A stretch of 64,000 nucleotides of DNA from Roseivirga sp. (GTDB lineage: Bacteria > Bacteroidota > Bacteroidia > Cytophagales > Cyclobacteriaceae), in contig JAAWWF010000019.1 in NCBI GenBank assembly GCA_021404565.1, positions 1 to 64,000 on the forward strand. The letters are read 5' to 3'. The translations under genes and the position numbers were made by a program. Position 1 is the stretch's first letter, and each line of letters starts with the position of its first letter. The notes beneath the pieces are model-generated. The model saw only the letters and a program-made list of their open reading frames with translations, ran no database searches and was not told where the DNA came from. Below are positions 8,933-16,104 of this stretch, in pieces.

Positions 8933-9898
8933 ATGAACGACACTACCCTGGTACTTTCCTCCTTTGCCGAAGATGTTCGACACGGGTTACTCCAGACTCC
9001 AAAGACTCTCCCCTCTAAGTATTTCTATGATGAACAGGGTGATAAACTCTTCCAGACTATAATGGGACTTGGGGAGTACTACCTGACGCGCTGTGAATTC
9101 GAGATTTTTTCAGAGCAAAAGGAAGCAATCCTCAGGAGTTTTTTAGGTAAAGATGATTCTTTCAGGTTGGTAGAACTCGGTGCCGGTGACGGTACCAAAA
9201 CGAAAGTGTTGATGAATCACTTTTTGCAAACTGGTACCAGTTTCACCTACAACCCTATAGATATTTCGCAAAATGTGCTCGATCAGCTGAAGTCGGATTT
9301 AGCCACGACATTACCAAAACTGCAGGTTGAGCCTATCCAGGGAGATTATTTCGATGCCCTGGGAGAACTCAATATGAATCACTCCAGCAAAGAAGTCGTT
9401 TTGTTCCTGGGGTCTAATATTGGCAATTTCTCTAACGAATCAGGACAGCAGTTCCTCAATAAACTTGGTGAGAATCTTTCTCCCGGAGACCTCCTGTTCA
9501 TCGGCTTTGACCTGATGAAAGACCCACAGACAATTTTGAATGCCTACAATGACAAATTGGGTGTGACCAAAGAGTTTAATCTTAATCTGCTGAGGCGTAT
9601 GAACAATGAGTTGGGGGCAAATTTTGATGTTGATCAATTCACACATTTCCCGACTTACAACCCTATCAACGGTGAAACACGAAGTCACCTGATTAGTACC
9701 ACAGGCCAAGAGGTATACATTGAGGCATTGGATACCACGGTGCGTTTCGATGCCTGGGAGGCCATTCACACAGAGGTATCACAGAAGTACTCTCCTAAAA
9801 TGATTACCCAATTTGCCGAAAAGGCCGGCTTTCGCATTGTGGAAAATTTCACTGATGAAGGGCACTACTATGTAGATTCGCTCTGGGAGAAAATATAA
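8933..9898 (+). CDS. egtD: Histidine N-alpha-methyltransferase (EgtD family)
   Basis: SAM-dependent enzyme that trimethylates histidine to hercynine, the substrate of EgtB. Class I methyltransferase motifs are clear: VELGAGDGTKTK for SAM binding, then YNPIDIS, GDYFDAL and VLFLGSNIGNF, with the family N-terminal block LPSKYFYDEQGDKLFQ. The frame is open further upstream into egtB. However, the ATG at 8933, one base after the egtB stop, gives the normal 321-residue protein that opens just before the conserved region, so I chose it. Histidine specificity is inferred from the partner gene and family. Confidence 0.9.
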   Translation: MNDTTLVLSSFAEDVRHGLLQTPKTLPSKYFYDEQGDKLFQTIMGLGEYYLTRCEFEIFSEQKEAILRSFLGKDDSFRLVELGAGDGTKTKVLMNHFLQTGTSFTYNPIDISQNVLDQLKSDLATTLPKLQVEPIQGDYFDALGELNMNHSSKEVVLFLGSNIGNFSNESGQQFLNKLGENLSPGDLLFIGFDLMKDPQTILNAYNDKLGVTKEFNLNLLRRMNNELGANFDVDQFTHFPTYNPINGETRSHLISTTGQEVYIEALDTTVRFDAWEAIHTEVSQKYSPKMITQFAEKAGFRIVENFTDEGHYYVDSLWEKI

Positions 9899-9928
9899 CC
9901 TCCCGGCAGACAAGCCGTTTTTGAGATT

Positions 9929-10693
9929 ATGATAAGATCATTGTTGACCTGCGTCTGCTTGTTTGCTGTCTATAGCACATTAGCAACTGAAAGATTAAAT
10001 GGCAAACTTTCTGATAATCAGATTATATCAAGCAAAGTACTGGGTTACGACCTGCAATACCGTGTTTATACACCGGCGGGGTACGAAAATCTCAAAGACC
10101 TTCCGGTGATCTACCTTACGGATGGGCAATGGTATATCAGCGAAGGTCAAATGCACAAAGAGATTGACCGTCTGGTAGCTGCCGGAAAAATCAAGCCCAT
10201 TGTCGCTGTTTTTGTCGATAACCGTGATCCGCATGACCTGGGGAATAACAGGAGGAATCGCCAGTTTCTGGGTAACGAGAAATATGTGAAATTCTATAAA
10301 CAGGAGCTGGTAAAGCATATTGAAGGCTCGTATAAAGTGAGTAAACGACAGGAAGACAGAGCCATTATGGGTTTGTCTTTTGGGGGATTAAGTGCCACTT
10401 TTTTTGGTGCAAAAGCATCTGATACCTTCCATATGCTGGGTATACAATCACCCGCTCTGCATCCGATACGAAATATCTATTCGCTCTATCAAGAACAGGA
10501 AAAACTGCCTCTCAAGATTTTTCTGAGTACAGGCTCCAGTAACGATACGGAAGTGCATGCCCGTAAGCTGAAGAAAACCCTGGAAGCCAAAGGCTATGAT
10601 TTTGAGTATATAGAAGTGGATGAGGGGCATAATTGGCGGAACTGGAAACCATTATTGGATGATACTCTGATTTACTTTTTTGGCAAGAGCTGA
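9929..10693 (+). CDS. Exported alpha/beta-hydrolase, esterase D/Fes-like
   Basis: A signal peptide (residues 1-19) is followed by a putative-esterase (PF00756-like) fold. The nucleophile elbow is GLSFGG. The catalytic His is likely in EGHNW near the C-terminus, with an acidic residue between them (the STGSSNDTE region). Early strand DLPVIYLTDGQWY and the NRRNRQF segment are typical of the enterochelin-esterase/feruloyl-esterase-like group. It begins 30 bases after egtD on the same strand, so it may be a third gene of that operon, although no link between an esterase and thiol-histidine chemistry is known to me. Substrate unknown. Confidence 0.75.
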   Translation: MIRSLLTCVCLFAVYSTLATERLNGKLSDNQIISSKVLGYDLQYRVYTPAGYENLKDLPVIYLTDGQWYISEGQMHKEIDRLVAAGKIKPIVAVFVDNRDPHDLGNNRRNRQFLGNEKYVKFYKQELVKHIEGSYKVSKRQEDRAIMGLSFGGLSATFFGAKASDTFHMLGIQSPALHPIRNIYSLYQEQEKLPLKIFLSTGSSNDTEVHARKLKKTLEAKGYDFEYIEVDEGHNWRNWKPLLDDTLIYFFGKS

Positions 10694-10700
10694 TTGTGTC

Positions 10701-10841
10701 ATGCTCATTTTAGTGCTTCTTCCTATACTGGCCTCCATACTCTACTACCTTTTCAAAGTTAAAAACCGGCAACCTGACTCCTCCAAAGAAGTTGATTCCC
10801 CGAGGGAAGATCATGAAGAAGGTCTTTTTAATTTAAAATGA
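10701..10841 (+). CDS. Small putative membrane protein, 46 residues
   Basis: An ORF opening 7 bases after the esterase stop codon. It has a hydrophobic helix (about residues 2-18, LILVLLPILASILYYLF) followed by a charged tail rich in Asp, Glu and Ser and ending LFNLK. The shape, one helix plus cytoplasmic tail, and the tight spacing support a real small protein translated with the esterase. There is no family that I recognise. Nothing else lies between it and the converging gene 10 bases further on. Confidence 0.45.
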   Translation: MLILVLLPILASILYYLFKVKNRQPDSSKEVDSPREDHEEGLFNLK

Positions 10842-10851
10842 GAGGCAGGTG

Positions 10852-11877
10852 TTATTGACGTGTTGGCTCGAATTCCAGGGTATCTCCGTTTAAAGGGATC
10901 TTTCCGGTTTTGTCCAGCATTCGGGCAAGTTTGACGTTGATAATATCCGGCTCGTTTGCTGTCATGGTTACCAGGGTGATATGATCATAAGCACCTTCAT
11001 TGGAGGGATTCTGTGAGCCACCGGTTGTGCCCAATATGATATAGTCCCGGTCATTCTTCTTTTGATGCGAATAAGCATGAAAATGGCCATTGATTACGGT
11101 ATAAGAGCGTTTTCTAAGAAGTGCCTCCATTGGGCCAAAGTTATTACCCTCCTCGCGCATCCATACCGGTTTGTGCATAAGTATAAAGGTCCACTTTACA
11201 TCAGAATGGTCTCTCAAAACCTGCTCGAAATATGCATTTTGGGTTGGACTTATTTCGCCTGTTCGTCTTTCCTGCATGCTATAATAGGCCGTCTCCGGAT
11301 ATTTCTCCGGTTCATCTCCATCCAATACTTCAATAGCCTTTGCCCTGGCCTCGTAGATTTCCTGCATACGGTCTTCTTCATAGTCTTCAGAATCCATCAT
11401 CAGAAAAAGGACATCCTTGTACCTGAAGTGGTAGTACCTGGGACCATAGCGTTTCTTCCAGAAATCTCGCATGGCTACATTGGTCAGGTCATGATTGCCC
11501 CCCAGGTGAAAGAAAGGAGCATTGAGTCGGGCCGCTCTGGCATCAAAACTTTCCCACTCTTTTGTTAGCTGGGTTTGATCCTCTGTACCACCGTCTATCA
11601 GGTCTCCTACACTCAATACAAACTCGGGACGGAAAAGATTGATCTGTTCTACCGCTACACTAAAAATCCCCTCCCGTTCACCTCCATTCAGATCGGAAAT
11701 GATGGCAAAGGTGAATTGATCGCTTTGGTTGTTGAAATTTTCATGGCTCCAGGGAGTAGGACCTGAACTCAAGTCATGCTCAAAATTGACAACGTTATCA
11801 GCCGGTTCCTGGCAACCGTAACAGAAGAGGATGGCAAGTGTAAGGAGTAAAACAGGTTGAAGCTTCAGTGGTTTCAT
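10852..11877 (-). CDS. Metallophosphoesterase lipoprotein
   Basis: A calcineurin-like phosphoesterase anchored in the envelope. The signal peptide ends in a lipobox with Cys22 (LFCYGC). Metal-site motifs appear in order: ISDLNGG (the usual DxH is DLN here), SVGDLIDGG, GGNHDL, a later HKPVW, and NGHFHAYSH. This covers the usual two-metal centre except that the first His is replaced by Asn, as in some subfamilies. It is transcribed alone on the minus strand and converges on the esterase/small-ORF unit. It could hydrolyse a phosphodiester or phosphomonoester outside the cytoplasm; the substrate cannot be predicted. Confidence 0.82.
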   Translation of the reverse strand: MKPLKLQPVLLLTLAILFCYGCQEPADNVVNFEHDLSSGPTPWSHENFNNQSDQFTFAIISDLNGGEREGIFSVAVEQINLFRPEFVLSVGDLIDGGTEDQTQLTKEWESFDARAARLNAPFFHLGGNHDLTNVAMRDFWKKRYGPRYYHFRYKDVLFLMMDSEDYEEDRMQEIYEARAKAIEVLDGDEPEKYPETAYYSMQERRTGEISPTQNAYFEQVLRDHSDVKWTFILMHKPVWMREEGNNFGPMEALLRKRSYTVINGHFHAYSHQKKNDRDYIILGTTGGSQNPSNEGAYDHITLVTMTANEPDIINVKLARMLDKTGKIPLNGDTLEFEPTRQ

Positions 11878-11976
11878 ATCAAAAGCTAACCAAATAGCCA
11901 GAGTTTTAAAACCCGAATACCTTCGAAAGGCCCTGATGCGTATTCATCAGTGGCGGCTGGTTAACAAATATTAAAC

Positions 11977-12468
11977 CTAGAGTGGTTTGAATTGCTCAAA
12001 TGCCTGATGGCAATCGTGACAGTAATGTAGCGAACGACACAGTGCAGGGCCGAAAGGTGTTTTCATCTCTGTATTCTCACTGTTGCACTGAGGGCATTTT
12101 GCATGCTCGATGAGTTCAATGTCTACAATAAGATTGTGTTTGGGAGGAGGAGCCAGGCCAAACTTCTTTAGAGCAGCTCGGCCCTTTTCTGAGATCATGT
12201 TGGAGTTCCACTGTGTGGCAAAGCTCAATACTACCTCAAAATCTTCTATCCCCTCCCGTTTCAGGACCTCTTCCACATCACTTTGCATCACATCCATGGC
12301 AGGGCAGCCAGCAAAGGTAGGTGTCATGTCTACCCTGACCTTGCCAGAGTCTTCTATGGTGATTCCGGTAATAACACCAAGGTCATTAAGCGACAGTACG
12401 GGAATCTCAGGGTCTTTCACCTCATCCAGCCATGTCTTAATTTGATCCTCGGTTAATTTGCTTACCAT
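11977..12468 (-). CDS. paaD: Phenylacetyl-CoA epoxidase assembly subunit PaaD
   Basis: MIP18/DUF59-family protein of the phenylacetate cluster, thought to help assemble or repair metal centres of the epoxidase. The N-terminal DUF59 domain shows WLDEVKDPEIPVLSLNDLGV and the conserved Cys of TFAGCPAMD. The C-terminus adds a zinc-ribbon-like set (CPQCNS, then CRSLHYCHDC) that is typical of PaaD and absent from plain DUF59 proteins. The length, 163 residues, is normal. It is the last gene of the operon, separated from paaC by 101 bases holding a hairpin. Confidence 0.93.
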   Translation of the reverse strand: MVSKLTEDQIKTWLDEVKDPEIPVLSLNDLGVITGITIEDSGKVRVDMTPTFAGCPAMDVMQSDVEEVLKREGIEDFEVVLSFATQWNSNMISEKGRAALKKFGLAPPPKHNLIVDIELIEHAKCPQCNSENTEMKTPFGPALCRSLHYCHDCHQAFEQFKPL

Positions 12469-12493
12469 ACAGATGTTATAATTTCACTTACTC

Positions 12494-12518
12494 CACTCTC
12501 AGCGTCTCGCTAAGAGTG
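12494..12518 (-). repeat. Intercistronic hairpin between paaC and paaD
   Basis: Eleven-base arms around a three-base loop. On the plus strand there is one C-A mismatch; read as minus-strand RNA, the direction of the paa operon, the same position becomes a G-U pair, so the stem is continuous. There is no T-run after it, so an mRNA-processing, stability or partial-termination role is more likely than full termination. Function is inferred. Confidence 0.5.
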
Positions 12519-12569
12519 CTACATCAATTTCCCCAACGGATCGACCTTTGGTGCCGACCAGGCCAATTG

Positions 12570-13325
12570 CTACCAGTCAGCAGCTGGGTCCATTTTAAAC
12601 ACCTCTGACATTTCATCCAGCAAGGGCTGAAGGTTATCGGTATGAGTGCCATACCTGCCACCATAAACGGGTGTTTGCAGACTGGCCTCTGGCAGTGTCA
12701 GAGAAGTTTTATCAATGATCTCGGATACTTTTGCTAACCAGGCTGCTTTGAGTTTTTCTTCACCTTCAAAGAGACCCTCATTGATGATCTCCTCCTCCAT
12801 TTGCGATGGTTCAAAAATTCCAAGGGCATAGGGAAAAGCTATATTGAACGATTCCTGAAGTCTTTCTATACTTTCTTCCGTGGCCGATCCCAATTGTTTG
12901 ATCCAGATATCAGCATGCATCTTATGATACTTAATCTCACCCTTGATTTTCTTTGCAAGCAAAGCCAGGGGCTCATAACTGCTGTTGGCCAGCATGGTAA
13001 AGCGAATAAGCTCGGCAGTATCAAATAGAAAGTGCCTGATCAGGCTGAAATCGTATTCACCATTGGGCAATTCTACCAACTGACAATTGTGAAACTGATC
13101 TGCATTGCGCATAAAGGCCACGGTATCCGGGTCTGATTCACCCAGGTCGTTCAGAATCTTATAAAGCTGCCAGCTCTGACCAACCTTGTCCTGAGCCATG
13201 GAAGAAAAGGCTATGTCCTCTTCCAGCAATGGGCCAAAACCCGTCCATTCAGAATTTCTATGCCCAAGAATCAGCTGATCATCAGCCATCTTATAAAGTA
13301 AATCTTTGAGTGCCTCTGTGTTCAT
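12570..13325 (-). CDS. paaC: Phenylacetyl-CoA epoxidase structural subunit PaaC
   Basis: Ferritin-like, catalytically inactive partner of PaaA in the 1,2-phenylacetyl-CoA epoxidase core. Conserved features include LGHRNSEWTGFGPLLEEDIA near the N-terminus, MAQDKVGQSWQLYKIL, and the KGEIKYHKMHADIW stretch with the C-terminal GRYGTHTDNLQPLLDEM block. At 251 residues it has normal length. It lies 11 bases downstream of paaB in the tetR-paaA-paaB-paaC-paaD operon. Confidence 0.94.
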   Translation of the reverse strand: MNTEALKDLLYKMADDQLILGHRNSEWTGFGPLLEEDIAFSSMAQDKVGQSWQLYKILNDLGESDPDTVAFMRNADQFHNCQLVELPNGEYDFSLIRHFLFDTAELIRFTMLANSSYEPLALLAKKIKGEIKYHKMHADIWIKQLGSATEESIERLQESFNIAFPYALGIFEPSQMEEEIINEGLFEGEEKLKAAWLAKVSEIIDKTSLTLPEASLQTPVYGGRYGTHTDNLQPLLDEMSEVFKMDPAADW

Positions 13326-13336
13326 TTCTCCTAGTC

Positions 13337-13963
13337 TTAAGCCTGAGCAGATTGCGCTTCTTTGAAAGCTTTGATTTTGTCTTGTGCCCTGTAGTCGATG
13401 GCTTCCCTGTATTGTTTTTCCTTCAGGGTTTCCCAGATGTCTCGATCTTCTTCATCTGTTGACAGGATATCTTCTGATTTTACCACCCAGATATTAAATA
13501 CTGGTTTAACGCCCTGATACAGAGTTTTGGCTGCTGCCAGGGCATCATCATAATCGCGTGCCATTACATGTCCGGCATACTTATGTTGCTTGCCCCGCTT
13601 CATAAGGTGAAAGAGCTCAAAGCTCTCTTTTTCTTCTCCACTGGCTTCAGTGTGAAGCGTATCATATACATCCTGGCCATTATCTGTAAAATGACTGGCC
13701 TTGATGTTTTCTGTTTTGATCACGCACAGGGCATTGCAAAACATACCGCGTCTGCTGTACTGCTCTTTGGCAAACAAAAAGGCCATTTCTTCATTAGGAG
13801 CATGCACCGGGCCTACATGTTCAAAAGGTTTGCTATCCTTAACCTGAACGAAGGCCTCGTAGGTTTCAAACTGGTCAAGGTTCCCTTTGGCAACAAGTGT
13901 GCTCAATGAATCTTCCGAAATATCTAGCCTGTTTACTCTGGGGTCTAGTGAATCTAACGCCAT
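13337..13963 (-). CDS. paaB: Phenylacetyl-CoA epoxidase subunit PaaB, tandem-domain form
   Basis: PaaB is the small subunit that bridges PaaA-PaaC heterodimers. In E. coli it is about 95 residues; here it is 208. Two PaaB-like units can be read. One is about residues 33-100 (FETYEAFVQVKD, HVGPVHAPNEEMAFLFAKE, YSRRG, ALCVIKTENI). The other is about 115-195 (FELFHLMKRGKQHKYAGHV, DALAAAKTLY, FNIWVVKSEDI), whose IWVVK matches the C-terminal part of E. coli PaaB better. The gene sits 4 bases after paaA. The duplication is visible in the sequence; whether one unit has lost binding function is not. Confidence 0.88.
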   Translation of the reverse strand: MALDSLDPRVNRLDISEDSLSTLVAKGNLDQFETYEAFVQVKDSKPFEHVGPVHAPNEEMAFLFAKEQYSRRGMFCNALCVIKTENIKASHFTDNGQDVYDTLHTEASGEEKESFELFHLMKRGKQHKYAGHVMARDYDDALAAAKTLYQGVKPVFNIWVVKSEDILSTDEEDRDIWETLKEKQYREAIDYRAQDKIKAFKEAQSAQA

Positions 13964-13967
13964 GATA

Positions 13968-14954
13968 TTATGCCAGTGGGGTTACGTATTTCGATTTAGG
14001 AGCCAGCAGTGCTTTGCGTACCCATCGTCCTCTTTCCTCAGCGATCTTTCTGACAGCCAGTCGCTCTTTGTTGCAAGGACCATCACCGTTAATCACTCTT
14101 TTGAATTCATCCCAATCCGGTTCAGTGAATTCCCACTCCCCGGTTTCAGGGTTTTTCTGAAGCTTGTCATCTGGAATAGTAAGACCCAGCTCCCAGATTT
14201 TTGGCACGTACATGTCCAGAAATTGCTGACGACATGCATCATTCGATGCCATTTTTACCTTCCAGCGCATCAGAATCTCTGAGTGTACTGAGATTTTGTC
14301 AGATGGTCCGAAGAAGTGCATCATAGGAGCCCACCAGCGATTCACAGCAGCTTGCATCATTTCGCGCTGCTTTTTAGTACCGGTAGCCAGGTGAATGACA
14401 CAGTGGTGACCATACTTCAGGTGAAAAGACTCTTCCGCACAAATTCTTTCAAGTGCGCGGCAATAAGGTCCATAGCTGCCTTTAGAGTTAGCTACCTGAT
14501 TTACGATAGCCCCGGCATCTACGAGCCAGGAGATAAAGCAGGAATCGGCCCAGGTAAAGGCAGGGTAATTGAAAATGTTAGAGTACTTGGATTTGCCCGA
14601 CACCAGATCATCCAGCATGCTTTCTCTCGACTTGCCCAGCGTTTCGGCTGCACTGTAGAGCAATTGCCCATGACCTACCTCGTCTTGTACTTTGGCCATG
14701 AGGGCCAGTTTACGCTTAAAACCAGGAGCCCTGGTAATCCAGGTACCTTCAGGCAAAGCGCCTATGATTTCAGAATGGGCATGCTGTTCGATCATACGAA
14801 TCAGCTGTTTGCGATAAAGCTGAGGCATCCAGTCAGTAGGCTCTATTTTCTCACCCCGGTCAATACGTGCTTCAAACTCAGCCAGTTTCACCGGATCTTC
14901 ATCACCCAGGGCTGTGGCCTTCATCGTTTCGAATACATTACCTCCTCCGTACAT
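13968..14954 (-). CDS. paaA: Phenylacetyl-CoA epoxidase catalytic subunit PaaA
   Basis: Di-iron monooxygenase subunit that epoxidises the aromatic ring of phenylacetyl-CoA, the first committed step after CoA activation. The ferritin-like ligand set is visible: [14 protein letters not shown] supplies an early Glu, [10 protein letters not shown] an ExxH, and [12 protein letters not shown] the second ExxH. The C-terminal [18 protein letters not shown] is a PaaA hallmark. The length of 328 residues is normal. It begins one base after the TetR stop codon, so regulator and enzyme share a transcript. Confidence 0.96.
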   Translation of the reverse strand: MYGGGNVFETMKATALGDEDPVKLAEFEARIDRGEKIEPTDWMPQLYRKQLIRMIEQHAHSEIIGALPEGTWITRAPGFKRKLALMAKVQDEVGHGQLLYSAAETLGKSRESMLDDLVSGKSKYSNIFNYPAFTWADSCFISWLVDAGAIVNQVANSKGSYGPYCRALERICAEESFHLKYGHHCVIHLATGTKKQREMMQAAVNRWWAPMMHFFGPSDKISVHSEILMRWKVKMASNDACRQQFLDMYVPKIWELGLTIPDDKLQKNPETGEWEFTEPDWDEFKRVINGDGPCNKERLAVRKIAEERGRWVRKALLAPKSKYVTPLA

Positions 14955-14955
14955 A

Positions 14956-15540
14956 TTATTGTCTTTTTAATCCGTTTAACAAAAGTGCCGCAAGGCGTTT
15001 TCCTACTTCTTCCGGGCTTAGATTGCCACTGGGCTTAAACCAGTTATGCGTCCAGTTGAGTGAAGAAAGAATGGTAAGCATGGTGAATTTTTCGTCCACT
15101 TCTGCAAATTCTCCTGAGGCAATACCGTCTTTAATGATGTTGATAAACCGTCCTTCATAATCGGCACGCATGCTCAGAAAATCAGAAAGAGAAGGTTCGC
15201 TCAGGTGTCTCCATTCATTGAAGAAGACAGCCGAGGCGGCCGTGTCTTTGGTGATCACCTGTACATGAGCGACCATGGCTTTTTCCATTTTGTCTGCCTG
15301 ACTCCGGTTTTCCAACTCTACCTCGTTCCAGGCATTGAAAAACTCATCCGCCATGCGGAAGCAAATTTTCTGCAGAATCTCTTCTTTTGACCTTATATGA
15401 GAATACAGGCTGGCGGCTTCAATGCCCAAAACCTGAGCCAGATCGCGCATAGAAGTGGCAGCGTAGCCTCTTTCCTGAAAAAGTGCCGTGGCTTTTTCTT
15501 CTATTTGCTCCTTTCTGCTTTTCTTTACGGTTAATTCCAT
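14956..15540 (-). CDS. TetR-family regulator of the paa operon
   Basis: DNA-binding repressor encoded at the head of the paa operon, probably responding to phenylacetyl-CoA. The N-terminal helix-turn-helix domain covers about residues 8-55, with [18 protein letters not shown] and [13 protein letters not shown]. The rest is an all-helical ligand and dimer domain. The frame stays open 12 codons further upstream, but that stretch contains the -7 box and operator. I therefore place the start at the ATG ending at 15540, 5 bases after the -7 element. That makes 194 residues, normal for TetR. One base separates it from paaA. Ligand is inferred from context only. Confidence 0.85.
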   Translation of the reverse strand: MELTVKKSRKEQIEEKATALFQERGYAATSMRDLAQVLGIEAASLYSHIRSKEEILQKICFRMADEFFNAWNEVELENRSQADKMEKAMVAHVQVITKDTAASAVFFNEWRHLSEPSLSDFLSMRADYEGRFINIIKDGIASGEFAEVDEKFTMLTILSSLNWTHNWFKPSGNLSPEEVGKRLAALLLNGLKRQ

Positions 15541-15545
15541 CTCTA

Positions 15546-15577
15546 CAAATATATACATACTAACGTTCGTTAGCAAA
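15546..15577 (-). promoter_or_regulatory. Promoter of the tetR-paa operon with built-in operator
   Basis: On the minus strand a TTTG -33 box (15574-15577) and a TATATTTG -7 box (15546-15553) are separated by exactly 20 bases, the expected spacing. The inverted repeat CTAACG-TT-CGTTAG (15560-15573) fills the spacer. The start codon at 15540 lies 5 bases past the -7 box, so the mRNA may be leaderless. The design implies that TetR represses its own operon by blocking RNA polymerase. Confidence 0.75.
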
Positions 15578-15605
15578 AATTATTAGAGAGTTTAACTGCC
15601 TGAGA

Positions 15606-16100
15606 ATGAAACTTAAAAACCCTGATTTTGACAAGAAAGCCCAGTTCAAGAAGATAGAAATCTTTGTTTATCTGATGCTTATGGCTCCTTTGGTCTTTTT
15701 TGCATGGGCTTTTTTGGAGCAGGAAAGACAAAACGGTTTGCGGTCGGTGTTTTTTGAAGAGCCTGACGTACTCTTTCATTCGGTGATGGCAGCAGGGGTG
15801 GCCTATGTGCTTATGCGAACCATTACCACCTGGAAGAGAGATGTGCTCAGGGCCCTTGAGAGTACCCCGGAGCTCGATGTGAAAATTGAACGTCTGGTGA
15901 AGCCCATTATCTACAGAAACTTGCTTTGGGCGCTTGGTGCGGCTATCGGGGCTTATGGTATTTATGAAAAGGGCGACATGGTCTACGCGATGGTATTCAT
16001 GATTTTCATGATATTGATAACTGCCAACAGGCCCAGTGGTAGGTATTTCTCTAAGTTTTTGGGCCTAAAGAAGGAAGAGAAAAAGTGGATGGAGGAGTAA
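15606..16100 (+). CDS. Uncharacterised four-helix membrane protein
   Basis: 164 residues with about four predicted membrane helices (about 20-40, 58-72, 108-122 and 126-142) in two pairs joined by a charged loop that contains TTWKRDVLRALESTPELDVKI. The C-terminus is strongly basic and acidic (KKEEKKWMEE). I do not recognise a family. It is divergent from the paa regulator, with its start 33 bases from the TetR operator, so that operator could affect it too, though no TAnnTTTG element is seen for it. It converges on the next gene with a 4-base gap and no terminator. Confidence 0.65.
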   Translation: MKLKNPDFDKKAQFKKIEIFVYLMLMAPLVFFAWAFLEQERQNGLRSVFFEEPDVLFHSVMAAGVAYVLMRTITTWKRDVLRALESTPELDVKIERLVKPIIYRNLLWALGAAIGAYGIYEKGDMVYAMVFMIFMILITANRPSGRYFSKFLGLKKEEKKWMEE

Positions 16101-16104
16101 ATGC

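Noticed and set aside
14316-15038. Long open frame (240 codons) on the plus strand opposite paaA and the TetR gene
   Set aside because: It lies antisense to two well-supported genes, has no recognisable domain and no promoter-like site. It is a by-product of the codon pattern of the real genes.
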